Assembly (NCBI RefSeq): GCF_034006665.1
Contig: NZ_JAVESI010000001.1
Coordinates: forward strand, 1-64,000
DNA: 64,000 nucleotides
From: Trichloromonas sp034006665
Lineage (GTDB): Bacteria > Desulfobacterota > Desulfuromonadia > Desulfuromonadales > Trichloromonadaceae
Reading direction: 5' to 3'
Shown: positions 16,801 to 25,815 of the stretch, piece after piece
Layout: every line of letters begins with the position of its first letter
How positions within the stretch are numbered: the stretch's first letter is position 1
Translations under genes and position numbers: made by a program
The notes under the pieces: model-generated
The model's database searches: none
Seen by the model: the letters and a program-made list of their open reading frames with translations, nothing else
Told to the model about the DNA's origin: nothing

Positions 16801-18197
16801 CAATCGGCCTTCAGCGTGGTGTAAAGTACCGACTGGCCGCGCTTCACCAGCAGGCGCAGCACCTCCCCCTTCTTCACCTTGCCCACGGCTGACTTGAAAG
16901 CAGCGACATTCGGGGTCGCCCTGCCGTTGACTTCGAGGATCACGTCACCGTGCCGCAGTTGGCCGGCGGCCGCCGAGCTGTTGGGGTCAATCGCATTGAT
17001 CAGGACCCCGTCGGTGCCATCCAGGCCGAAGCGCGCCGCCAGTTCCGGTGAGATATTGGAGAGCGAGAGCCCAAGCTGTCCCGGCTCGCCGCTTTCCGTC
17101 GTGCCGCTCTCGACACCCGAACCATCCTCCAGCTTGGCGATCTTGACCTTGAGACTCTTCTCCTTGCCGTCGCGCACTATGCCGAGGGTGACCGTCTTGT
17201 TTACCGGCGTCGCCGCCACCAGTCGGGGCAGATCCTTGGTTTCGTTCACTTCGGAGCCGTCGTAACGGACGATAATGTCGCCGCGCTTGACCCCGGCACG
17301 ACCGGCCGGCGAGTCGGCGGTGACTTCGGCGACCAGCGCCCCCTTGGCTTCCTTGAGATCAAAGGAGTCGGCCAGTTCTTCGGTCATCGGCTGCACGCTC
17401 ACCCCCAGCCACCCCCGGATGACATGACCGGTCTCCTTGAGCTGGTCGAGGATCTCCGTGGCGGCGTTGACCGGTGTGGCAAAACCGATCCCTTGGCCAC
17501 CGGCGATGATCGCAGTGTTGATGCCCACCACCTGACCGTCGAGATTGAAGAGCGGACCGCCGGAGTTGCCGGGGTTGATGGAGGCGTCGGTCTGGATGAA
17601 ATCGTCATAGGGTCCGGCGCCGATAACGCGCCCCTTGGCCGAAACGATGCCGGCGGTCACGGTCTGCTCCAGACCGAAGGGGTTGCCAATGGCCATCACC
17701 CATTCGCCGACTTCCAGTTTGTCGCTATCCCCGAGCACCGCCACCGGCAGGGCTTCCTTCGTCTCGATCTTGAGCAGCGCCAGGTCGAGTTTTTCATCCT
17801 GCCCCTTGATGGTCGCATCAAAGGTGCGGCCGTCGACGAGCTTGACCGTCACCGTGTCGGCACCGTTGACCACATGGTCGTTGGTCAGGATGTAGCCGTC
17901 CTTGGAGATGATGAAGCCCGACCCCAGGGCCTGCTTATGACGCGGCCCCTGGGGCATTTCCTCGAAAAAGCGGTTGAAGAAATCGTCGAAAAAGTCGTTA
18001 TGCGGACCGAAGGGACTGCGCGGCATCATGGGCCGCCGGGTTTTGGCTTTTTGTTCAATACTGATATGCACGACCGCCGGCTTGAGTTCCTTGGCAAGCG
18101 CGACAAAGTCGGGGGGGGCTGCCGCCAACCCGGAAACGGGCAGGCTCAGCAGCAGAGACAAGAGCAGAATGATGAAATGTGCCGGACGAGGTTTCAT
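16800..18197 (-). CDS. degP: Periplasmic serine protease of the DegP/HtrA family
   Basis: A periplasmic Do-type protease-chaperone of 465 residues. A signal peptide (ending LPVSGLAAAPP) is followed by a trypsin-like domain with the catalytic triad His in TNDHVVNGAD, Asp in KLDLALLKIE and Ser in NPGNSGGPLF. Two PDZ domains follow (about 275-365 and 375-465). The start is the ATG at 18197 behind GGAGGAA; the frame extends upstream to 18230 without a better site. It lies downstream of a histidine kinase on the same strand (183-base gap), like envelope-stress protease genes near two-component systems, and is coupled to the radical SAM gene. Confidence 0.95.
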   Translation of the reverse strand: MKPRPAHFIILLLSLLLSLPVSGLAAAPPDFVALAKELKPAVVHISIEQKAKTRRPMMPRSPFGPHNDFFDDFFNRFFEEMPQGPRHKQALGSGFIISKDGYILTNDHVVNGADTVTVKLVDGRTFDATIKGQDEKLDLALLKIETKEALPVAVLGDSDKLEVGEWVMAIGNPFGLEQTVTAGIVSAKGRVIGAGPYDDFIQTDASINPGNSGGPLFNLDGQVVGINTAIIAGGQGIGFATPVNAATEILDQLKETGHVIRGWLGVSVQPMTEELADSFDLKEAKGALVAEVTADSPAGRAGVKRGDIIVRYDGSEVNETKDLPRLVAATPVNKTVTLGIVRDGKEKSLKVKIAKLEDGSGVESGTTESGEPGQLGLSLSNISPELAARFGLDGTDGVLINAIDPNSSAAAGQLRHGDVILEVNGRATPNVAAFKSAVGKVKKGEVLRLLVKRGQSVLYTTLKAD

Positions 18198-18380
18198 GGG
18201 TTCCTCCGTGATGCGTGGTTGGTGGGACAAGCCCAGAAGGGTAGCTTAACGCTTTCGTTACTCTTGCGGCTGATCAAAAATGTCCGGATGCAAGACGCCC
18301 GAAATTCGAGGAGTTAGGCGTGCCGGAAGGTCCGTGGCAGCGACGCGAATGAGGGCAACGCCGCGGACGGGCGTTTTTCA

Positions 18381-19745
18381 TCAGTCGCTCCCCTCGGCGA
18401 AATCCAGGGTCACCCGCAGCCCCGGCCCGTTGTTCTCCAGGCGGATGCGGGCATTGTGCAGTTGCGCCACCGCCGCCACCAGCGCCAGACCGAGACCGTT
18501 GCCGGGGGTGGAGCGGCTTGCCTCCAGCCGATAGAAGCGCTGCAAGACCTTGTCCCGGGCTTCCGGCGGGATGCCCGGACCGTTATCCGCCACGATGACC
18601 CGCGTTCCGGCCAGGGCCACCCAGATGCGCCCTTGGGCCGGAGTGTACTTGATGGCGTTGTCGAGCAGGTTGGCGAAGGCCTGAAAAAGCAGGTCGCGGT
18701 CGCCGCGCAGTTTCGGAGCGGAAAGCAGATGGGCCTCGATGTGCTGCTCCTTCTCGTCGGCCAGGGGTTCGTAAAGTTCGATAACGTCCCGCAGCAGTTC
18801 GGCGGGATCAACCTCCTGAAAACCGGCGCGGCGGCTTCCCGCCTCGACTTGGCCGATGCGCAGAAGCGCCTTGAAGGTACTGAGCAGGCCATCGGCCTCA
18901 GCCACCGCCCGGTCGAGCAGCTCACGATTGTGTTCCTCTGGCGTCTGGGCGCACAGCGTTTCCAGCAGATTGCGCAACCGCGCCAGAGGGGTACGCAAAT
19001 CATGGGCGATGTTGTCGGAGACCTGACGCACCCCGGCCATCAGGGCCTCGATCCGGTCGAGCATGGCATTGAGATTGCCCGCCAGCTGGTCGAAATCGTC
19101 CTCCGCGCCGCGCACCGGTATGCGTCGGGAAAGATCGCCGCTCATGATCTCCCGGCAGGTATCGTTGATGCTCTCGACCCGGCGCAGAAAACCGCGACTG
19201 ATAGTGGCACCCCCGACCAATCCCAGCACGGCGGTGAGGGCCAGCCCCCAGGTCAGGGTCGAGACGATCAGCTGCTGGATCTTCTCCAGTTCGTGCACGT
19301 CCCGTCCGACCAGCAGGTTCAATCCCCCTTCCAGCCTGAAGAGCCGGGCCCGGGCCGCGTGCCCCTTCTTGGCGGTGCCCCGGTCCTCTTCCAGACGGAA
19401 ACTCAGCCAGCCGGTCCGGGGTTCCTCTCCCTGCGGCCAACGGCTCAGATTGCCGAGGAGCGCCTGCAGACGACGGTCGGCAAGCAGATAGAGGATCGGG
19501 CCGTTCGGTTCCCGGGCCATGCGCTCGGAGATCAGCGCGGTCAGCCCCGGCAGGCCGGTGCGGTCGTAGCGCTCCGCCAGCCCCACCACCTCGGCCTCAA
19601 TGGCGGCATCGGTCTGGCGCACCATGTAGCCCGCCGTCGACCAGTAGATGAAACCGAGGAGCAGCAGCACCGAGATGCCGAAGAGGGCCATGTACAGAAT
19701 GGCCAGGCGAAAGGTGCTGCTGGCCAGCAGCCTAGGCTTCGGCAC
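18381..19745 (-). CDS. Sensor histidine kinase
   Basis: A 454-residue inner-membrane kinase. A first helix (about residues 12-36) and a second (about 165-187) flank a periplasmic sensor of about 125 residues. A HAMP region follows, then HisKA with the phospho-acceptor in DNIAHDLRTPLARL, and the HATPase domain with NLLDNAIKYTP, VADNGPGIPPEA and GNGLGLALVAAV. The start is a GTG inside the end of the response regulator gene (14-base overlap), a typical coupled pair. The layout resembles the QseC/TctE-like kinases. The stimulus is unknown; the adjacent protease suggests envelope or metal stress. Confidence 0.95.
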   Translation of the reverse strand: MPKPRLLASSTFRLAILYMALFGISVLLLLGFIYWSTAGYMVRQTDAAIEAEVVGLAERYDRTGLPGLTALISERMAREPNGPILYLLADRRLQALLGNLSRWPQGEEPRTGWLSFRLEEDRGTAKKGHAARARLFRLEGGLNLLVGRDVHELEKIQQLIVSTLTWGLALTAVLGLVGGATISRGFLRRVESINDTCREIMSGDLSRRIPVRGAEDDFDQLAGNLNAMLDRIEALMAGVRQVSDNIAHDLRTPLARLRNLLETLCAQTPEEHNRELLDRAVAEADGLLSTFKALLRIGQVEAGSRRAGFQEVDPAELLRDVIELYEPLADEKEQHIEAHLLSAPKLRGDRDLLFQAFANLLDNAIKYTPAQGRIWVALAGTRVIVADNGPGIPPEARDKVLQRFYRLEASRSTPGNGLGLALVAAVAQLHNARIRLENNGPGLRVTLDFAEGSD

Positions 19746-20412
19746 GGAGCACGTATCCCGCGCCGCGTACGGTGTGCAGCAGCGGCCCTTCGAAATCCTT
19801 GTCGATCTTGCTCCGCAACCGGCTGATATGCACGTCGATGACGTTGGTCTGCGGATCGAAATGGTAATCCCAGACGTTCTCCAGCAGCATGGTGCGGGTC
19901 ACCACCTGGCCGCTATGGCGCAACAGATATTCGAGCAGACGAAACTCCCGGGGTTGCAACTCGATGTTCCGCCCGGCGCGACGCACCGTGCGGGTCAAAA
20001 GATCCATCTCCAGATCGGCGACCTTGAGCAACGTGCGCGGAGCCTGTTCCCCCTCCCCCCGGCGGATCAGGGCTTCGAGGCGGGCGAGCAGCTCGGAAAA
20101 AGCGAAGGGCTTGACCAGATAGTCGTCACCGCCGGCGCGCAACCCCTCGACCCGATCGTCAACCTCGCCGAGGGCGCTGAGAAAGAGCGCCGGAGTCTTT
20201 TTGCCCGCCGCCCGCAGGGAGCGGATCAGGGCCAGACCGTCGAGCCCCGGCAGCATGCGGTCAACCACCAGAGTGTCGAAATCCTCCTCCAGCGCCCGGA
20301 ACAACCCGTCCTTGCCGTCGCCGACCCACTCGGCGCGGTGGCCGCTCTCGCTGAGCCCTTTGACCAGATAGGCCGCCGTCTCGGCGTCGTCCTCAATAAT
20401 CAGAATGCGCAT
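19732..20412 (-). CDS. OmpR/PhoB-family response regulator
   Basis: A 226-residue DNA-binding regulator and partner of the overlapping kinase. The receiver domain has acidic residues E7, D8 and D9, the phospho-acceptor D51 in LVVDRMLPG, and the KPF lysine motif (DDYLVKPFAF). The C-terminal winged helix carries LQPREFRLLEYLLRHSGQVVTR and the recognition segment NVIDVHISRLRSKID. It heads a minus-strand run: regulator, kinase, protease, radical SAM. Confidence 0.96.
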   Translation of the reverse strand: MRILIIEDDAETAAYLVKGLSESGHRAEWVGDGKDGLFRALEEDFDTLVVDRMLPGLDGLALIRSLRAAGKKTPALFLSALGEVDDRVEGLRAGGDDYLVKPFAFSELLARLEALIRRGEGEQAPRTLLKVADLEMDLLTRTVRRAGRNIELQPREFRLLEYLLRHSGQVVTRTMLLENVWDYHFDPQTNVIDVHISRLRSKIDKDFEGPLLHTVRGAGYVLRAEA

Positions 20413-20602
20413 GCCTGCCTCGATTTCATCAAGTTAATCATGGGTCATTGTAGCCGCAAGGGAGCCAACGGGCAACCGCGCGCCCTTGGCGATCCGCGAA
20501 GCTGAAGAGATTATACGGGCAGGCGTTTACCGGGAGATTGCCAAAAGATTACAATTTGGAAAGGTTGGCCAGAAGGCGAAGGGGAAGGCGGTGGGGAGTA
20601 AC

Positions 20603-20635
20603 GCCGCCCCCGCGCGGACTCAACGCGGGGGCGGC
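20603..20635 (-). terminator. GC-rich hairpin after the quinone oxidoreductase gene
   Basis: A perfect 12-bp stem (20603-20614 with 20624-20635) lies 18 bases past the stop at 20653. There is no T-run on either side, so it may act as a transcript-stabilising or Rho-assisted element. Confidence 0.5.
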
Positions 20636-20652
20636 ATTCTGCTACAGAGGCT

Positions 20653-21645
20653 TTACAGATCGGCGATTTTCAGAACAATTTTGCCGAAATGCTTGTCCTC
20701 TTCCATCATGCGATGGGCTTCGACCACCTCGTTGATGGAAAAGACCTTCTCAATGATCGGCACGATGGTCCGGTCGGCGAAGTTCGGCAGGGCGCGTTTG
20801 GTGAATTCGGCAATGATCTCCCCTTTTTCCGAGACCGGGCGACTGCGCAGCACCGAACCGATGATCTGCTGGCGCTTGACCATCATCAGGGCGAGGTTGA
20901 GTTCAGCCTTGATGCCGGAGATGACGCCGATGACCACCAGCTTGCCCTTGTAGCCGAGGGAGTTCATGTTGGGGCCGAGATATTTGGCGCCGACGTGGTC
21001 GAGAATCAGATCGACCCCTTTCTTGTTGGTGAACTCCTTGACCGCCTCGGAAAAGTCCGGGGTAGTGGTGTAGTCGATGACGAGATCGGCGCCGAGTTGC
21101 TTGACCCGCTCCAGCTTGCTAGGATGAGTGGTAACGATCTTCTTCGCCTGCGGGGTCAGGGCATTGGCCAGTTGCAGGGCGGCGGTGTTGACCCCGCCGC
21201 CGCCGCCGTGGAGAATGGCGGTCTGACCGTTCTTCAGATCGCCGATCATGAAGACATTGAGAAAGGCGGTAATGTACGATTCGCAGACGCAGGCCGCTTC
21301 CTCAAAGCTCATCGACGCCGGCATCGGCATGACATGATTGGCGTAGGCCACGGCATATTCGGCGTAACCGCCGCCGCCGACCAAGGCCAGCACCCGGTCG
21401 CCCGGTTTCCACTCGCTCACCGCCGAACCGACCGACTCGATGATGCCGGAAACTTCCAGACCGAGGATTTCCGAATCACCGGGCGGGGGCGGATACTTTC
21501 CTTGGCGTTGCACCAGGTCGGGGCGATTGATCGTCGTCGCCGCGACCTTGATCAGAACTTCATTCTCCTTCGGCGTCGGCTTGGGCACTTCATCCACCCG
21601 CATCACCTCGACGCCGCCGAAACCATCCATCACTACTGCACGCAT
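20653..21645 (-). CDS. Zinc-less quinone/NADPH oxidoreductase of the PIG3/MDR family
   Basis: The 330-residue medium-chain dehydrogenase/reductase has the groove region MRAVVMDGFGGVEVMRVDEVPKP, INRPDLVQRQGKYPPPPG (diagnostic for PIG3-like quinone oxidoreductases) and a nucleotide-binding core AILHGGGGGVNTAALQLA. It probably reduces quinones or related enones with NADPH. The C-terminus FGKIVLKI is typical. The start is the ATG at 21645 behind AAGGAGA; the long upstream extension to 21945 lacks homology. Confidence 0.92.
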   Translation of the reverse strand: MRAVVMDGFGGVEVMRVDEVPKPTPKENEVLIKVAATTINRPDLVQRQGKYPPPPGDSEILGLEVSGIIESVGSAVSEWKPGDRVLALVGGGGYAEYAVAYANHVMPMPASMSFEEAACVCESYITAFLNVFMIGDLKNGQTAILHGGGGGVNTAALQLANALTPQAKKIVTTHPSKLERVKQLGADLVIDYTTTPDFSEAVKEFTNKKGVDLILDHVGAKYLGPNMNSLGYKGKLVVIGVISGIKAELNLALMMVKRQQIIGSVLRSRPVSEKGEIIAEFTKRALPNFADRTIVPIIEKVFSINEVVEAHRMMEEDKHFGKIVLKIADL

Positions 21646-21962
21646 AAAATCTCTCCTTGAAATAAGTGCGGGAAAACCGCCGACGGGGATTTCCTGACTA
21701 TAAAACAACGTGTTGATTATAGGTAATAAAGATTCGGTTGCAAGGAGAAAGAGGGTTCGGAGAAAAGACCGACGGAACAATGCCGACGGGGAAACCCTTA
21801 TACCCCCACTTTGGCCGAAACCTGCTGAAAAACCTTTTTCCACAACCAAAACAAGCAGTTGGCACCCATTTTGCTTTTGCCGTATAATTACAACCTCTTC
21901 CCTTAAAACGGACCCCGGATTTTCCGGAGTGCCCCGTTCTCCCAAAGCACCAAGGAGCAGAG
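21646..21962. other. Divergent intergenic region with a sigma-54-type promoter
   Basis: 317 bases between the divergent oxidoreductase and PAS-GGDEF-EAL genes. It contains the promoter at 21859. No gene is visible. Confidence 0.55.
21859..21875 (+). promoter_or_regulatory. Sigma-54 promoter for the PAS-GGDEF-EAL gene
   Basis: TTGGCACCCATTTTGCT matches both boxes, with GG (21861-21862) and GC (21873-21874) ten bases apart. The start of transcription would be near 21886, giving a leader of about 77 bases before the ATG at 21963. Confidence 0.8.
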
Positions 21963-24101
21963 ATGCTTTCTCACGACACTACTCATGACGCCCCGCGCAA
22001 CGAAGGGGAGGATGCGCACTTCTCCCAGGCGGTTCTCGATGCCTTGCCCCATCCGGTGCTGATCAAGGACAGAAGCGGTCACTACCTGCGCTGCAACCAC
22101 GAACTGGAGCAATGGCTCGGTCTGGCGAAAGAACAGGTCATCGGCCGCACCCTGAAGGAAATCGCCCCCGACGAGTGCCAGAACAAATGCCTGCAAATGG
22201 ACCAGGCAGTTCTCAACAACGGCGGCATCTGTTCTTGCGAAGGCCAGCTGCGTATGGCCGATGGCGATGAACGTCAGTTCCTCGCCATCAAGGCTCCCTT
22301 GATCGGCCCGAACGGCGACATCGACGGGGTCGTCACCACCTTTCTCAATATCTCCGAACTCAAATCCTCGGAGCGTGAGTTGAAAGAGCATGACCGTCTT
22401 TTGAACACTATTTTCGAAGAGATGAAGGATGCCGTGGTGATCATCGACGGCCACTCGTTAAAGATTGTCAGAGCCAACAAAGAATTCGTTTGTCGTTTCG
22501 GCATAACAGCGGAAACCGCCGTCGGTCTGCGCTGTCACGACATCCCTTTTCCACCTTCCGCGCCCTTTCGCCAAGACGGTCACAACCTCTGCGCCCTGCG
22601 AGAAGCGGTCCTCACGAAAAAGTCGGTGGTGACGGAGCATCACATCGTTTCTCCCGAGGGGAAAGAGATGTGGCTGGACATCGCCACCTCGCCGATTTTT
22701 GACGAAACGGGCGAGATCCGGCAACTGGTCCATGTCTACCGCGACATTACCGCCCGCAAAGAGGCGGCCAAGTAGATTGAAAGACTGGCCTATTTTGATT
22801 CCCTGACGGGCCTGCCGAACCGCACCCTCTTTCTTGACCGGCTGGGACAAGCGCTGCACCTGGCCCGCCGCGAGAAACGCGCCCTCGGCGTCATCTTCCT
22901 CGATCTGGATAATTTCAAGAAAATCAACGACACCTTGGGGCACAATGCCGGCGACCAGGTCTTGAAAATCGTCGCCGAACGGCTTAAGGGACATGTGCGC
23001 AAGAGCGACACCCTGAGCCGCCCCGGCGGCGATGAATTCGCTATCGCCATCGGCCTCTCATCGACGAACGAAGACCGCGAAATTCTGACAACCATTGAGC
23101 ACTTTCAGAAAAACCTGGAGGCTCCGGTTAATCTTTCCGGGATGGAAATCTTCATCAACGGCAGCCTCGGCATCGCTCTTTATCCCAACGACGGAGAATC
23201 CGCCGACGAGTTGCTGAAGTACGCGGAACTGGCCATGTACGAAGGAAAAAGTACCGGCGGCGGCACCTTCCGCTTCTACTCCCGCGAAATGAACCAACGG
23301 GCGTCAAAACGTCTGCAACTGGAAGTCGATCTGCACCGCGCCCTGCGCGAAGAAGAAATTTTTCTGCTCTACCAGCCCCAGGTGTCGGCCGGCGACGGCC
23401 GGGTCACCGGCGTCGAGGCTCTGACCCGCTGGCGGCATCCGACCCTGGGCACACTCTCACCGGACCAGTTCATCCCCCTGGCCGAAGAGACCGGCCTGAT
23501 CCTGCCCCTGGGGGAATGGATCCTGCGCCAGGCCTGCCTGCAAACCCGCCGCTGGCAGGAGATGGGATTCACGGATCTGCGCCTGGGCGTCAACCTCTCC
23601 CCCATCCAGTTCCGGCGCTCCGACATCCCGGCCATGGTGCAGAAAGTGCTCACCGAAACCGGCTTTGACCCGCGTTTTCTGGAACTGGAGATTACCGAAG
23701 GGGTGCTGCTGCAGAAGGATAAAGGACGCAGCGAGTGCTTGCGAAAACTCAAGAACATGGGGATTTCCCTGGCCATCGACGACTTCGGCACCGGCTATTC
23801 GTCGCTGAGCTATCTCAAGCAATTTCCCATTGACCGGCTCAAGGTTGCCCAGGAATTTGTGCGGGAGATTCCCGCCAGTATCGAGCATCTGGAAATCATC
23901 CGGGCCATCGTCGCCATGGCCAGGAGTCTGAAGCTCAACGTCATCGCCGAAGGGGTGGAAACCCGTGAGCAACTGAAGCTGATCACCGAGATGGGGATTG
24001 ACGATATTCAAGGCTACTATTTTTCCCGACCCCTTCCCGACGAAGACATCCTCCCCTTCGTCCGGCAAATCGCTTCACGAGGAGTTGCCCCGCCGACCTG
24101 A
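21963..24101 (+). pseudogene. PAS-PAS-GGDEF-EAL c-di-GMP protein interrupted by one in-frame amber codon
   Basis: The frame from the ATG at 21963 encodes two PAS domains (about residues 18-140 and 145-265) and stops at a TAG at 22773-22775. The same frame then continues for 442 codons: IERLAYFDSLTGLPNRTLF, a GGDEF domain with GGDEF and an intact RKSD inhibitory site five residues before it, and an EAL domain (EALTRW, DDFGTGYSSLSYLK, IAEGVETREQ). TAG replaces what is probably a CAG (EAAKQIERLAYFD is the usual linker). No start codon lies before the GGDEF domain, so without readthrough only a 270-residue PAS protein is made. Everything else looks conserved, which suggests a recent mutation, a sequencing error or true readthrough. 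Confidence 0.85.
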
Positions 24102-24282
24102 GGGGGTTCGTTTTTTGACGGAAAGGGTGTCAAAATTCCCCCCATCTGCGTCGCCTCGGCAAGAATCTTCTAAACTCACGCCACATAGATGCGGTTCACT
24201 TCCGTTCCCCGCAAAACCCTTCCCCTTTCCCGCCGAACCGAGTACATTTTGACCTTTCATGCCATTTTCGTGGGAGGGTTCC

Positions 24283-25100
24283 ATGTCTGAAAACACCAAT
24301 TCGCCGTCCGCCGCCATCGACGCTTTTATCGCCACCTGGCAGGCGTCCGGCGGGGCCGAGCGGGCCAACTGCCAGACCTTTATCCATGAGCTGTGCGACC
24401 TGCTCGACGTCCCCCGTCCCGAACCGACCAAGCCCGACAACCGCGACAACGCTTACGTTTTCGAGCGCAGCGTCACCTGGCAGCACGGCGACGGCGGCTC
24501 CAGCGCCAACTTCATCGACCTCTACAAACGCGGCTGCTTCATCCTCGAAGCCAAACAGGGCAGCGACAAAACCGTAGCGACGGAGTTCCCCGAGTTGGCC
24601 CGCAAACTCAAAACCGGCACCGCCCGGCGCGGCACCTCGGGCTGGGACCGAGCCATGCAGGCGGCGAAAAACCAGGCCGAACGCTACGCCAAGGCGCTCC
24701 CCATCGAGGAAGGCTGGCCGCCCTTTCTGGTGGTGGTCGACGTCGGTCACAGCATCGAGCTGTTCAGCGAATTTTCCCGCAGCGGCAAGACCTACCTTCC
24801 CTTTCCCGACCCCCGCTCGCACCGCATTTCCCTCACCGACCTCAAGCGACCCGAGGTGCGCGAGCGGCTGCGCCTGGTCTGGACCGATCCCGACCTTCTC
24901 GACCCGGCCCGGCGCAGCGCCAAGGTCACCCGCGAGGTCGCCGACCAGCTTGCCCGCATCGCCAAACCGCGCCCGTTTCCGCCCGGGAACTGAAAGAGCA
25001 ATTCAAAAACGCCCGCGAACCCAAAGTCCGCGAAATCCTCGCCGCCCTCGCCTCCATCGGTCAGGCGCGTGAAATGGAGGATGGACGATATGTGAGTTGA
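24283..25100 (+). pseudogene. Collapsed MmeI-like restriction-modification/methyltransferase gene
   Basis: From the ATG at 24283 (GGGAGG upstream) the first 236 residues match the N-terminal nuclease-type part of type IIL/MmeI-family proteins: FIHELCDLLDVPRPEPT, YVFERSVTW, FIDLYKRGCFILEAKQG and WDRAMQAAKNQAERYAKALP. After REVADQLARIAK the frame ends at 24991. A neighbouring frame then gives VSARELKEQFKNAREPKVREILAALASIGQAREMEDGRY, which looks like the C-terminal end of the same family. The spacer, methyltransferase and specificity domains in between, some 600-700 residues in intact members, are missing. It is a deletion relic. Confidence 0.75.
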
Positions 25101-25221
25101 GGGAAAATGAGGGAACGATGCGCTTCACATTCGACGTTTGGAGTCCGGGTTATCGACAGATGCTTTGATTGAATGTTTTTTTCACAGGACCAGAGACCAA
25201 AACCTTCAGGAGGGAAATACA

Positions 25222-25551
25222 ATGAAACCTGCCAATCTGTGGGCCAGCATCCCCGCGGAACTCCCCGATGAGTTGTGCGAGGTGATCGGGGGAAACTCCC
25301 AAGTACGCATCGAGCGCATTGTCTCACGCGGGCACCGTTCGGAACCCAACTTCTGGTACGATCAGGAGGAGGATGAGTTTGTTCTTCTCCTGAGTGGTTT
25401 TGCGCGTCTGGAACTACAGAATCCGCCTGAAATGGTGGATCTGAACCCCGGTGATTATCTCACCATAGCCGCTCACCGACGCCATCGGGTGGAATTCACC
25501 AATCCCGAAGACGATACGCTGTGGCTGACGGTGTTTTACCCAAAGGCTTGA
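25222..25551 (+). CDS. Small cupin-domain protein
   Basis: A 109-residue single-domain cupin. The two motifs are visible: EPNFWYDQEEDEFVLLLSG (G-x-x-x-x-H-type motif 1, weakened) and NPGDYLTIAAHRRHRVEFT (motif 2, PGD...P/H-x-H-x-V). A metal-binding beta barrel is likely; the substrate is unknown. The start follows AGGAGGGAAA. It is the first intact gene of the patch that continues with deaminase genes, and its cellular partner may be one of these. Confidence 0.88.
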   Translation: MKPANLWASIPAELPDELCEVIGGNSQVRIERIVSRGHRSEPNFWYDQEEDEFVLLLSGFARLELQNPPEMVDLNPGDYLTIAAHRRHRVEFTNPEDDTLWLTVFYPKA

Positions 25552-25589
25552 GTCGTTATCCAGGATTCTGATAAGGTCGGAGAATCACC

Positions 25590-25815
25590 ATGAACGCAGA
25601 AGTGAAGAGGCTTGTGCAGCGTAACACCGGGGTTTGACTTTGCCGATTTCAAATTCCTCGCGGATTATCCGGAACAGCGCGCCCGCCTCCAGACGGTCGC
25701 GCCGGAATATACCCGGCTGATTCAGCAAACATCAGGAGCCAGATACATGGAACGCTTTTTTGACCTTGAGGCCCAGGGAACAGATGTAAAAACCGAGGTT
25801 CTTGCCCATGCCTGA
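25590..25815 (+). pseudogene. DUF985 (Cupin_5) gene with internal deletion
   Basis: The ATG at 25590 opens MNAEVKRLVQ, which resembles the beginning of DUF985 proteins, but soon stops at 25635-25637. A shifted frame continues as CSVTPGFDFADFKFLADYPEQ and on, which matches the C-terminal VGCxVSPGFxFxDFEL region of the same family. The middle, about 100 residues including the cupin metal-binding motifs, is missing. The relic ends in a stop at 25813-25815, which overlaps the adenine deaminase start by eight bases. Confidence 0.68.

Noticed and set aside
15532..16824. Plus-strand open frame of 430 codons
   Set aside because: It lies opposite the radical SAM gene, whose motifs are clear, and has no start site or family resemblance.
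22773..22775. TAG as a pyrrolysine codon
   Set aside because: No pyl genes or pyrrolysine tRNA are visible, and the position is a PAS-GGDEF linker where Gln is usual.
24982..25000. In-frame TGA at the end of the MmeI-like N-terminal part as a selenocysteine codon (selA is present)
   Set aside because: Reading on past the TGA in the same frame gives no family match, whereas the family continues in another frame; this is a frameshift, not Sec.
25612..25815. Independent small protein from a TTG start
   Set aside because: The sequence matches the end of a DUF985 cupin and has no convincing ribosome binding site, so it is treated as part of a deletion relic.
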